Assembly: GCA_037349315.1 (NCBI GenBank)
Contig: JBAIAC010000269.1
Coordinates: forward strand, 111,354 to 175,353
DNA: 64,000 bases
Origin: Chelydra serpentina
Taxonomy: Eukaryota; Chordata; Testudines; Chelydridae
Direction of reading: 5' to 3'
The notes under the pieces are model-generated. The model had not been told where the DNA came from. It was given only the letters and a program-made list of their open reading frames with translations, and made no database searches. Made by a program: the position numbers and the translations under genes. Below are positions 20,409 through 30,305 of the stretch, piece by piece. Each line of letters starts with the position of its first letter. Within the stretch, counting starts at the first letter, position 1.

Positions 20409-21626
20409 TCACATAAGGAAAATGCAAGTTTGGTGCAGAAGAGAAACTGTTCAGGAAAAAGCGAGCAAGAAACAATACAGAAAACCTGCTACTCTGGCTC
20501 CCTTAGCAGCCCTAGCCCCAGCCTGCTCCTCCATCTGGCGCCCTGAGGCCTTCTTCTTATTCTAGTTAAATCTCAGATCTAGGAGAAAACACCGTTCGAC
20601 AAAGAAAAACTAAACCACAGACAGAAATGCCATTGGAAATACAAATAAAGGACAATGCAATCCCCATCACAGTCTGGTATCCAGGACTTGATTAGTTTTT
20701 GTGGGCCCGGCGCCAAATATATTTCTGGGCCCCCCCTGTGGAATGAAGGGGCCAGGGGCAAGAGCACAATGGGGCACTGGGGTGGGGGGGAAGGATTGGT
20801 CCCCAGCTGGAGCGAGGCCGGGGCCAGGGGCCAGATGAGCACAGTGGGGCATGGGGGGAGGATTAGTCCCTGCTGACTGGAGCAAGGCAGGGGCTGGGTC
20901 AATAGCACACTGGGGCGGGAGCTAGGGTTGGTCCCTGGAGCAAGGGAGGGGCCGGGGGTAAACTCAAGCACAGCAGGGCTGGGTAGGGGTAAACAGGATC
21001 CCCCCCACCCCTGCCCACATGGAGCGGGTACCTACCTTCTCCCTGGTTCTACCCCATCTCTATCTGCACTGAGTTGAGGGTGGGGGGCACTGAGCACAGG
21101 GCTGGGGGTGCAGGGTCTGGGAGGGAGTTAGGGTGCAGGAGCAGGTTGGGAGTTGGGGTGCAGGGTCTGGCCAGGAGCCAGGGTGAGGGAGGGGGCTCAG
21201 GTTTGGGGCAGGGGGTTGGGGTGTGGAGCGCTTACCTGACAGCTGCTCCCATTTGGTGCGAGGGGGGCAGGTTGGGATGTGGGGTGTGTTTGCAGGAGCT
21301 CCTGTCTGGTGGGGTGGGGTGTGTGAGGGGGGTGCATGAGTCAGAACATGGGGTGTGGGGGGCTGGTTATGTGTGGGGGTGCAGGAGTCAGGGCATGGGG
21401 CTGGGTATGTGATAGCTACCCACAATGCACTGCTCTTTGGGGTGATGCAAGAGTTGCTAGAGTGGATGCGCTCTGGTGACACAAGGATCAGAATGTTTAA
21501 TTGAAACACTTCAACTAAAGCAGCATAACTCTGTAGTGTGGACACAGCCTGAGAGTGAGACAAGACCCAGCTCCCCTTGACACCAAGGATGCTCAGGGAC
21601 TGAAACTGAAGAACCACAAGATCCTC
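20409..21626. other. Intergenic with G-rich repeat
   Basis: 20690-21400 is the G-rich dispersed repeat seen elsewhere ('ggggtgcagggtctggg'). 21409-21555 is the inverted copy of the repeat end at 34908-35060. No gene is seen. Confidence 0.5.
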
Positions 21627-21708
21627 CATAGTTGACAGGATTCAAACCTGTGCAGAGAAACCCCAATGGATTTCTAGCCCATCGCCTTAACCACTCAGCC
21701 ACAACTAT
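21627..21708 (-). tRNA. tRNA-Ser (AGA)
   Basis: The minus-strand 82-nt gene has the loop CTAGAAA (AGA), a long variable arm and ACAGGTTTGAATCCTGT. The acceptor pair 1-72 is A-T where the sister genes have G-T. Sisters: 34748 and 50683. Confidence 0.85.
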
Positions 21709-22176
21709 GGGCTTTGTGCAGTTTTCTCACTACACTCTAGTTCTGTTCTCACTGAGTGATCGTTTCCTATTGTTTCCTCAGACCAGCTTCCACAACACAC
21801 TCACTGCCGTGCCATTGTGTAAGTGTGTCCATGGCTGAACAGCAAGAATTCCTGCTCATTTCCCTGCTGGCTGGAGAATGATGACAGTGTGTTTGTGGTT
21901 AATGACGTTGCTGTAGATGGTTCATTCCCTACCTAGACAATTCAGACAGTCCCTTTCCCCATCCTATCCCCAGTACATCAGTGATGCCGATAGCAGGGTC
22001 AGGTTTTCTTTGGAGCAATGAGTTTTTTGGGGAGTTGGTGGCTCCTTTCTTTCCTCACCCTGGAGTAAACTCAGCTTTTTATTCCATCCTTGATGATTCA
22101 TGGAATAACAACAGCAGCATGAAGAACGAGGAGATGGAATATCTCACTGCCGGGGGAAAGGTGTCCATGTCCCTTC

Positions 22177-22300
22177 TAGGGTGACCAGATGTCCCGATTT
22201 TATAGGGACAGCCCCAATTTTGGGGTCTTTTTGTTATATAGGCTCCTATTACCCCCCACCCCCTGTCCTGATTTTTCACATTTGCTGTCTGGTCACCCTA
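22177..22300. mobile_element. TIR element TAGGGTGACCAGAT, 124 bp
   Basis: The termini TAGGGTGACCAGAT and TGTCTGGTCACCCTA are inverted repeats. The inside is short (TTATATAGG, ACCCCCCACCCCCTGTCC) and non-coding. A larger copy is at 40361-40740. Confidence 0.8.
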
Positions 22301-22523
22301 CTCCCTTCTGTCTGACCATTGTCACTGCAGGAAAGAAGGTTTGTAAGGAATCGAATGCCCTGGCGCAGACAAGAGACACAGGAAGATTTTGCTGTTCATG
22401 TATCCGTGCAAAGGAACTTGTGTCTCTGTGTGAAAACGAGGAGGGAATTGAAACACCCACATGGTGGTGCCGAAGGCAGCAGGGAACCCCTTAGGATTAG
22501 AATAGGAGATGTTCTCAAGCACT

Positions 22524-22814
22524 CTGAGAGAGACGCTGTGTGCATTACCCCACGTGGCCACCCGGTGTCACTGTCACTCTCTGAAAGAGACGCTGTGTGC
22601 ATTACCCCACGTGGCCACCCAGTGTCACTGCTGCTCTCTGAGAGAGACGCTGTGTGCATTACCCCACGTGGCCACCCAGTGTCACTGTTGCTCTCTGAGA
22701 GAGACGCTGTGTGCGTTACCCCACGTGGCCACCCGGTGTCACTGTTGCTCTCTGAGAGAGATGCTGTGTGCGTTACCCCACGTGGCCACCCGGTGTCACT
22801 GTTGCTCTCTGAGG
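22524..22814 (+). repeat. 57-bp VNTR, 5 units, each with CACGTG
   Basis: Five units of the same repeat as 13582-14372 with E-box CACGTG in each. The contrast of 14 and 5 units shows array-length change after duplication. Confidence 0.95.
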
Positions 22815-22838
22815 GGAGGGGCAGATCCCTGTGGCAGA

Positions 22839-22910
22839 GTTTCTCTAGTGTCTGGTTATCACATTTGACTGACATGCAAAGGGCCCCTGGTTTTAAACGA
22901 GGCAGAAAGA
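22839..22910 (+). pseudogene. tRNA-Val-like (GAC), broken acceptor stem
   Basis: Same lesions as 14399: ends do not pair while the anticodon loop CTGACAT is kept. An additional A-G mismatch closes the anticodon loop. Confidence 0.7.
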
Positions 22911-23879
22911 TGAAGTTTTACTTTTCCCAGCTCCCTTAGCTGCCCAGCGAGGTGCTCCCCTTTTGGCCACTGGGATCACCCCAACCCCTGCAGGACAGCG
23001 GGTGGGGAAATGAGCTGAGAAGCGTGTCGGACAAAGCTGCTGTCTCCTGCCCTCGGTTTCTTGGCGACAGAGGCGTGCGCACGGGGTGTGCGGGTGTGCC
23101 CGGGCACACCCTAGTGAGCTGCGGCTCGGAACGCTGCTCCTCCCCCCTCCCCTGGGGGCTGTCTCCTAGGGGCAGCCTGCACGCAGCCGCGATCAGCTGT
23201 TTGCCGGGCAGGCTCAGATCAGCTGCGTCCTGCCTCCCTGCTCCGGCAGGGGCCGAGTGAGTCTCACACACACACGAAAACACCCTTAGGGTGAGGTGCG
23301 GGCGGGAGCACAGCCGGCCCCTGCTCACCTAGGGCCGCCCCGCACCTCTTGGGCTGATGGCCATGGCGTCCGCGAGTATGGCTGCTCCCGGCCAGCCAGG
23401 CTCCCCTCCGGCCACAGCAGGCAGCCGGTGACCCAAGGGAGCCCGGCTAGGCTGGGGCTGGGTGCAGTGGGGGATTCGGGGGAGGAGAAGCCTCGGACCC
23501 CGGCAGGAACCATGCTGGGTGGGGGAGGGGGGAAGGTGGAGAAGCCCCAGACCCCGGCAGGAGCTGCACTGGGGGCGGGGGAGAAGAGCCAAGCTTGGGC
23601 AGGGGAGGAGAAGCCGGGGTCCGGCAGGAGCCGGGGGGAGTGGGGGAGGAGAAGCCCAGACCCCGGCAGGAGCTGCACTGTGGGGGGGGGAATGGGGAAT
23701 AGGAGCCACACCGGGGCAGAGAGGAGAGGCCCTGGACCCTGGCAGAAGATGTGGGGCTGAAGTCCCCGGCTCGGGAGCCCCACCCACCCTAGTGGCAGAA
23801 GCTGCAGGGCTGAAGCCCTGACCCCACTCTGTGTGGAGCTGGTATCTCCATTTCCCCCACCACCGCACAGCCATGAATG

Positions 23880-24040
23880 GATTTAGCCTAGGAGGCAGGG
23901 TCAGGATTGGCCCCATTTGGCAGGTGGGATCTAGGGCACACAGAGGTGAAGTGACTTTCCCAAGGCTAAGCAGGGAGTCTGTGGCAGAGCAGAGACTCAA
24001 ACCCAGAACACCTGAACCCTGTGCCTTAACCACTAGGCAA
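23880..24040 (-). mobile_element. MIR-type SINE fragment
   Basis: Duplicate of the fragment at 15281 with the same head and core motifs. Confidence 0.75.
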
Positions 24041-24803
24041 CCTTCCCACCCCAGGAGGGGGAACTTCCTCTGCCACTTTGAATGTGTGGGTGGGAGCAGC
24101 CACTAGACAGAGCTGCCAGGAGGTGGGGAGCAGAGAGAGATGGGAAAAGGGACATGGGTGGGTGTAGCGGGGTGGTTACCTGCTCCTGCCCGGGAGGGGT
24201 TAAAACAGCCCTACAGAGGGAGCAGTCAGGGGACGGGCAGTCAGGGGACATGGAATGGGGGGGGCTGGATAGGGTGTGGGAGTCCCAGGGGGGCTGTCAG
24301 GGGTGGGGGTGTGGCTAGGGGCCAGGGCAGTCATGGGACAGGATAGTTGGAGGGGTCCCGGGGGGTGATTAGGGGGCGGGGGGTCTCTGGAGGGGGCGGT
24401 CAGGGAACAAGGAGCAGGGGGGTTGGATGGGTCAAGGGTTCAGGGGGGGCTGTCAGGGGCGGGGGTGTGGAGAGGGGTCGGGGCAGTCAGGGGACAGGTA
24501 GGGGGTAGGGTTCTAGGGAGGCAGTTACAGTGGGGGGGTCTCAGGAGGGGGCAGTCAGGGGACAAGGAGCAGAGAGGCTTAGATAGCGGGTGGGGTCCTG
24601 GGGGGCAGTTAGGGGCACGGTACCAGGAGGGAGCTGTCAGGGGACAAGGAACACAGGGGGTTGGGGGTTTTTGGGGGGGCTGGATGTGGGAGGGAGTGGA
24701 TGGGGGTGGGGCTCCCTGGGTGCACACCCTAGTGAAATGTGCTGTGCACGCCTATGCTTGGCGAGTTTCTCTTCTGCACCAAACTTACTCTTTCTGTATG
24801 TGA

Positions 24804-24876
24804 GCCCGGCGAGCTCAGTTGGTCGAGCGTCAGTCTGTTAATCTGAGGGTCCAGGGTTCAAGTCCTTGGTTAAGTG
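24804..24876 (+). pseudogene. tRNA-Lys-like body with GUU anticodon
   Basis: Duplicate of 16211: loop CTGTTAA (GTT) and a non-pairing acceptor stem (GCCCGGC against GTTAAGT). Confidence 0.72.
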
Positions 24877-25206
24877 TAGGGAAGATCATTTCCCCCTGCG
24901 GTGTCCCCTGAGAGCGTCAGGAGTCAGCTCTTCAGTACCCTCCTTGATGTTACTCTTTTCTTTTCAGGACTTGGGCTTTCCTAGGAAGGGCCATTTACTG
25001 CCTGGGACGTCCTCACACGCCCACTGGCCTCCCAGTCTGGAGGAAGAAAGGCTTCTGGGTCTACAGCAAACCGCTGCGAGCCGACTTGTTGAGCAAATAC
25101 AGGGCTGGTCAGAGAGGCCAGAGAGGCCTTGAGCAAGGAAGGCAAATTAGTCTCCGCACAGGCTCTTCTACACTGGAAGTCAGAAGAGCACAGGGTGTTC
25201 TCCACT

Positions 25207-25277
25207 GGTCCCATGGTGTAAGGGCAGCACTCGGGGCTTTGAATCCTGCAATCCGAGTTCAAGTCTCGGTGGGACCT
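25207..25277 (+). tRNA. tRNA-Gln (UUG)
   Basis: Perfect GGTCCCA/TGGGACC acceptor stem, loop CTTTGAA (TTG) and CCGAGTTCAAGTCTCGG T-arm. It is better preserved than its duplicate at 16642. Confidence 0.9.
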
Positions 25278-25758
25278 TGGGGCAGCTCTTTTGCCACCTA
25301 ACACTCCTGGGTGTTCCAAGGCTTCATCTTGCTCTCTCCAGTGATGTGGGAGCCTGTCTTTTGCCCGGTAGCTGTTGTGACTTGAGCAACAGCCTCAGCC
25401 CCCACCCGGGCAGGGTTTGATGCTTCCATCACTTAAATTCCAGCACACCTTTTTACTCCAAGACCACTCCGTGTCTGACAAAAAGCCCCACACAAAGCTT
25501 TCCCCCTCCCCAGATTTGAAAGTATCTTGTCCCCTTATTGGTCAGATGCCAGCCAGGTCAGGTGTCAGTCTGGCTACCTGCATTTCTTAACCCTTTACTG
25601 GTAAGAGGATTTTATCTGCATCGGGGGGGGGTTCGGCTGATTTAACTCCCTGGCCGGCCGCCGCCTCAGCCACCTCTTGCCTCATGGCCTAGGCTCTCGG
25701 CCCTCTGCTGATTACTCCTTGCTGGATTGCCCAGAGCAAAAAGGAAGATGTGCAGGTC

Positions 25759-25817
25759 TAGCATACGATGGTTTTGATCCATCAGCCACTGGGTTTTGGG
25801 CCCAGCCCACTTCTGCT
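25759..25817 (-). pseudogene. Initiator tRNA-Met pseudogene, D-arm deleted
   Basis: On the minus strand the ends AGCAGAA and ATGCTA and the T-arm GATGGATCAAAACCATC remain. About 13 nt of the D-arm are missing and the loop is CCCAAAA, so the CAT anticodon is lost. Confidence 0.75.
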
Positions 25818-25946
25818 GCACCCCCCTGCTGGGTCTTCAGCCTCAGCCTCCAGCATCCGGCCTAGCGCCTTGTGAGCTCCAGCGCTGGCAGGGAGATGCT
25901 CCGGCTGCTCGGAGCAGCCTTGGTAACAGCAGCTTTGTTTCTGTGT

Positions 25947-26020
25947 GTCTCTGTGGCGCAATGGGTCAGCGCGTTCGGCTGTTAACCGAAAGGCTGGTGG
26001 TTCGAGCCCACCCAGGGATG
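25947..26020 (+). tRNA. tRNA-Asn (GUU)
   Basis: GTCTCTGTGGCGCAATGGGTC, a perfect TTCGG/CCGAA stem around CTGTTAA, and GGTGGTTCGAGCCCACC give a complete cloverleaf. TTTT lies 13 bp downstream at 26033. Best Asn copy here. Confidence 0.94.
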
Positions 26021-26192
26021 GTAATAACCTGATTTTGCTTCTTAAGGGACTGATTTGCTGCCTCAAAGATGCCTCCCAGCAGCTGGTTTGCCAGGGCCCC
26101 GGCCCAGCCCCCTGCACCGCTCCCTGCCAGGGCCAGAGCTTGCAAGGCCCCAGCCTGGAGCCAGGGCCGCTGGGTGCTGCTTACGAAAAGCC

Positions 26193-26263
26193 AGCAGAGG
26201 GACCCAGGGGAACTGTGCTGTGCCCATAACACAGAGGTGGATTAATCAAACCCTCTTCTGCTA
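26193..26263 (+). pseudogene. Initiator tRNA-Met pseudogene
   Basis: Plus-strand twin of 10184: ends and anticodon arm with CAT kept, D- and T-arms lost. Confidence 0.75.
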
Positions 26264-26601
26264 GCACGGGGCCTCCCGCTTCCTACCCTGGGCCTGCAAG
26301 CAGGCTGACCTGACCCCGCTTCCAGCCCTGGATTCACCCCTCAATCACCCTACTGCCAGTCAGAGCCACAGCCGTGGAGGTGCTGACGGAGGGAGGGGTG
26401 ACTCTGGGATGGGGTTCTTCTCTAAAGATGGCCGCAGAAAGGTGGGGCTCAGCTCTGTCAGCGACCTGCCCGGTTGCCTCGCTGACAGGGGATGTGACAT
26501 TTCTGTAAGGCGCATAAAAGGGGTATTTGGCTTCCTAGCGAATATGAAGAATGTGCAATTATGAGAGGAAATTTCCATCCCTCCATCACTTGTACTTCAG
26601 G

Positions 26602-26674
26602 ACCCCAGTGGCCTAATGGATAAGGCATTGGCTTCCGAAGTCAGAGATTGTGGGTTTAAGTCCCATATGGGGTT
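26602..26674 (+). tRNA. tRNA-Arg (CCG)
   Basis: The body TGGCCTAATGGATAAGGCA and T-arm GTGGGTTTAAGTCCCAT match the Arg-CCU gene at 39893. Loop TTCCGAA gives CCG. The acceptor stem pairs from 1 to 6 with an A-T end; pair 7-66 is G-A. Confidence 0.8.
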
Positions 26675-27016
26675 AAAAGCTACTTTGTCCTCTATATTGC
26701 AAAGAAACTGTGGTCTTATTTTCGCCAAGGAAGCTGGGAGATGTTTGAACACAAAGTACTGGGTCTTGGGAACAATCCCCCAGAAATGGCATCTTCCACT
26801 CGACTAATGCTTTGTAGACCCACCAGTACCAAACACTTAATACTAGTGTGTGTCTGAGAATAGAGTGAAGGGGAGTGTTTACTCCGACACGTCAATGAAC
26901 GAAAGGCCACTCTGCTGGCTCTTTGCTTACAGTGCCCAGTCTCCAGCATCCACACTTGCTGGCGCTGGCAGGCAGAGGCGCAGGCTGTTAGGCAGCAGCC
27001 TTAGCAGCAAAGTTGT

Positions 27017-27090
27017 GTCTCTGTGGCGCAATGGGTCAGCGCGTTCGGCTGTTAACCAGAAGGCTGGTGGTTCGAGCCCACCCAGGGATG
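27017..27090 (+). tRNA. tRNA-Asn (GUU), one stem mismatch
   Basis: Identical to 25947 except for CCAGA in the anticodon stem, which breaks one pair. A T-run is found about 50 bp downstream. Confidence 0.85.
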
Positions 27091-29342
27091 GCGATAACCC
27101 TGTGTTCCTCAAGACCTGCTGAGAGCCCCATGGGCCCCCTTTTTGCAATCTCAAAAGCGTCCCCCTTGGCCTCAGTGGTTTCAGCAAAGGCCCGAAGCGT
27201 GCGCTGGATGCGACTCGGAAACCCATCTCCCAGCACCCATGCCGGAGGCTCAGGCTTAATCCTCAAGGCCGAGCGCAGTGTAGCTCCCAAAGCGACCTGC
27301 ACACACAACCCTGCGGCAGCAGGGCCAGGGTGTCTCCGTGCGCTGCCGCCTGCAGACGCTGCCCCCACAGCTCCCATTGGCTGCAGTTCCTGGCCAATGG
27401 GAGCTGCAGAGTTCGTACTTGGGACAGGGGCAGCGCATGGAGACACCCCCTCAGGTGGATGCTGGGACATGCCGGCTACTTCTAGGAGTGGCACAGAGGA
27501 AGGGAGGCAGAGAGGACAGGGAGCCACCTTAGTGGTGCTCAGTATGGCCATTCTTATGTTCTAACTTCTGTTTGTGGAAGAGACAAACTTTGGGGCTACA
27601 CAGAGCTGAAGAAGAGCTCTGGGTTAGCTCCAAAACTTGCCTTCACCAACAGAAGCTGCTCTACTACAAGCTCTGACCCTCACCTGCCTTCTCTCTCTTG
27701 GACTCTGGAAAGTGTTTTCTCTCAACTCCCTTTGGAGAAGTTAAGTTTTCCCTCTGGAAAACCATAACGCTGAAGCACTTATATTGTGATGCTAGGATGG
27801 AAGGATTACTTAATATTATCAGTAAATGAATCTAAACCTGAGCTTCCTGCTTTGAAACTGGTTTTCCCAACTCGGTTCCCAATTCTCTTCTAGCGGGTGG
27901 GCTGCACCCACAGGCAGAGAGCTGATACCGCTCCCCTCCGAGCAGCAGCCGCAGCTGTTGGCAGCTAATCCCCACCTCAGGCTTGGGGGGGAAGGAGCTG
28001 GGGATCCCTCGTTATTTCTTCCGTACATCAAGTCTCACGGTGTTTGAACACATTTCGCTCTAACACTGATTTAAATGTAGAGCCCCTCCCCCCATTTCTG
28101 CTCTGTAAGTGCCTCACTCCTGTACATAAAATATAAGAACAACCAGACTGGGTCAGACCAAGGGTCCATCTAGGCCAGTGTCCTGTCTTCCAACAGTGGT
28201 CAAATCAATGGTGTAGCCCAGGTTACCAATTGTGCTCTAGCCCGCTGCTCCTGTGTCACACACAGCACTTGAGTACGTTACTGAACAAAGGGAAATTTAT
28301 TGAACAAGGGAGAGAGATTTAAACCGAAACAAACGTGAGTGATGGAAACAAAGAGTTATACACAAAATCACACAATGCAACCTACACTGTTTAATAGGCA
28401 CCTTCCCTATCTAGGTAGATTGAAGTGTGAGGTGACGGGCTATTGCAGTGATTGCTAGTCCCTAGGAGCCAGAGCCCTGCCTTTCAAGAAGCACCACTGG
28501 TCGTTAGGGATCCCCTTGGTGACCAGACTCGGAGAGTTTCTCTCCACCCTGTTATAAACTGAATCAGTCTTTTGTCTACATTCACAGACAGGACGATCTC
28601 CTCATTGTCATATTGTCCTTGTCACTGCCACAGGGTTTCCAGGTCTATACTTTGTCTTTGATAGTTGTCCGTTGGCTTTTCTGGGCTGATGCAAAGGTTG
28701 ACAATGGAGCAATACATAGCAGAACTGTCTAGCAAGGGACGGGTGACAATTCACTCCCACTTGAATGGGTCGTCCCCACCAAGACCTATGATTGGGGTGA
28801 CTCACTTTCATGACAATACCATATGAGCATAATTATCCATGTACTTACATTACTCCTTCAATATGACTCATACACGCCTCTCACAGTGATTAGGAGTAAC
28901 AATGATTTACAAGCATCAATAGCGATCTCACTGCTATGCTTCCCGGATAAATATAATAAAATCAGTTTATTGGGTGTGGTGAGTTTGTCAGGTCTGAGAC
29001 AGGAGTTCCTTGTGAATAACAGTGACCCCTTTGGCAATTGACACCAATGAGCTTTTGTCACACATGCACTGAGCTATACAGTCTCACCCTGATACAATAG
29101 AAAGGCCAGCACACAAAACAGAGAAAGGAACAATAAGATACTAAAATGACAATGATTGGGACTCCCCATTTCTCTCAGTCTCTGGACTGATGGACACTAA
29201 GAGCTGTAGCTACAGTTCAGGAACTAGGCGATCGGATAGCTGGCTCAGCCCTCCATACTAGTAGCTCTCTCACATACCGGCAGATGGGTCAAATTTGGAA
29301 TCGACGTCATGACTTGCTTCCCATAGAGGATCAATCTGTCCA
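27091..29342. other. Gene-poor stretch
   Basis: 27360-27560 resembles 1760-1930. 28128-28230 is the ACTGGGTCAGACC repeat. The rest, including the AT-rich 28240-29100, holds no frame, tRNA or repeat that I recognise. Confidence 0.5.
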
Positions 29343-29506
29343 AGGCTACGTCTACACTTCAAACACTGGAAGTAGTCTTCTGACAACCTAACCCTGTCTA
29401 CACTGGGGCTCAGGTGACATTCACTACTTCTCTCCATGGAGTGGATTTTTCACACCCCTGAGAGATGTGGCTATGTCCACATAGCCTTTCAGTGTAGACC
29501 AGGCTT
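29343..29506. mobile_element. MITE with AGGCTACGTCTACACT termini
   Basis: The ends AGGCTACGTCTACACT and AGTGTAGACCAGGCTTT are inverted repeats around a non-coding 130-bp core. No transposase frame is present. Confidence 0.65.
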
Positions 29507-29579
29507 TAGATGGCTTTTTGATATGAAAGGCAATGGGCTTCAGCCTTTTCCTTGCTATTAGTGGCTAATGATTGCAGTT

Positions 29580-29696
29580 TGTGACACAGTAGGGAGTGGG
29601 GAGTATTGACCTGGGAATGTTGCTGGGGAGTTTTACTGGCACTGTCTGCACTGGGGATGGGATAGCAGGGGATGGCTTCACTTGAGGGATGATACC
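29580..29696 (+). repeat. Truncated LTR fragment (family of 48368)
   Basis: The first about 115 bp of the solo-LTR family at 48368 are present (TGACACAGTAGGGAGTGGGG through GATACC). It is cut by the 29697 element and does not resume on the other side. Confidence 0.65.
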
Positions 29697-30263
29697 TGTT
29701 ACGGAGTATAGGGGAGTCCGGCCCTGCACCCCTCTTCCCCGGATTCACTGGGAGTCTCAGCCAGCCAGTAGAACAGAAGGTTTATTAGAGATGCCAGGAA
29801 CACAGCCCAACCAGAGCTTGTCAGTACATCCAGGACCCCTCAGTCGGGTCCTTCCGGGGGGCAGGGAGCTTAGACCCCAGCCTGGGGCTCCCTGCATTTC
29901 GCCCCACAACTCCAACCGGGGCAGGGAGGCCAGACCCTGTCTGCCTCGCTCGCCTCTTCCCCGGCCAGTTTTCAAACTCAAACTCTCTAGCCCCTCCTCC
30001 GCCTTTGTCTGCTTCCCGGGCCAGGAGGTCACCTGATCCCTTTGTTCCCACACCTTCAGCTCATACCTTTGCCGGGGGAGGGCCCGGGCCATCTGTTGCC
30101 AGCAGACAGGGCCATTCTCTGTGTCCAGGCCTCTGCCTTCTAGGGCTTTGTAACAATCATGCCCCGTTGTCCCACCACCTAGATACTCAAGCACCACATA
30201 GGGGAAACTGAGGCACCCACACAGTACTCAGGGAAACCTTAACTACAGTCCTAGTTCGTCACA
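29697..30263 (-). repeat. 3' LTR of the 4.76-kb element
   Basis: 567 bp, same length as 33891-34457. In element orientation it begins TGTGACGAACTAGGACTG and ends CCGTAACA, with an AATAAACC polyadenylation signal (29780-29790 on plus as GGTTTATTAG). Confidence 0.88.
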
Positions 30264-30305
30264 TCTCTCCCCCCTCCGAGACCGAACTGAGCGGAGTCAC
30301 TTTAG

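Larger units (their letters stand above)
22810..25390 (+). repeat. Direct segmental duplication, partner 14370-16830
   Basis: Carries the second Val-like, MIR, G-rich, Lys-like and Gln loci in the same order as the left copy. It has an expanded GC-rich purine stretch at 23500-23700. Confidence 0.92.
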
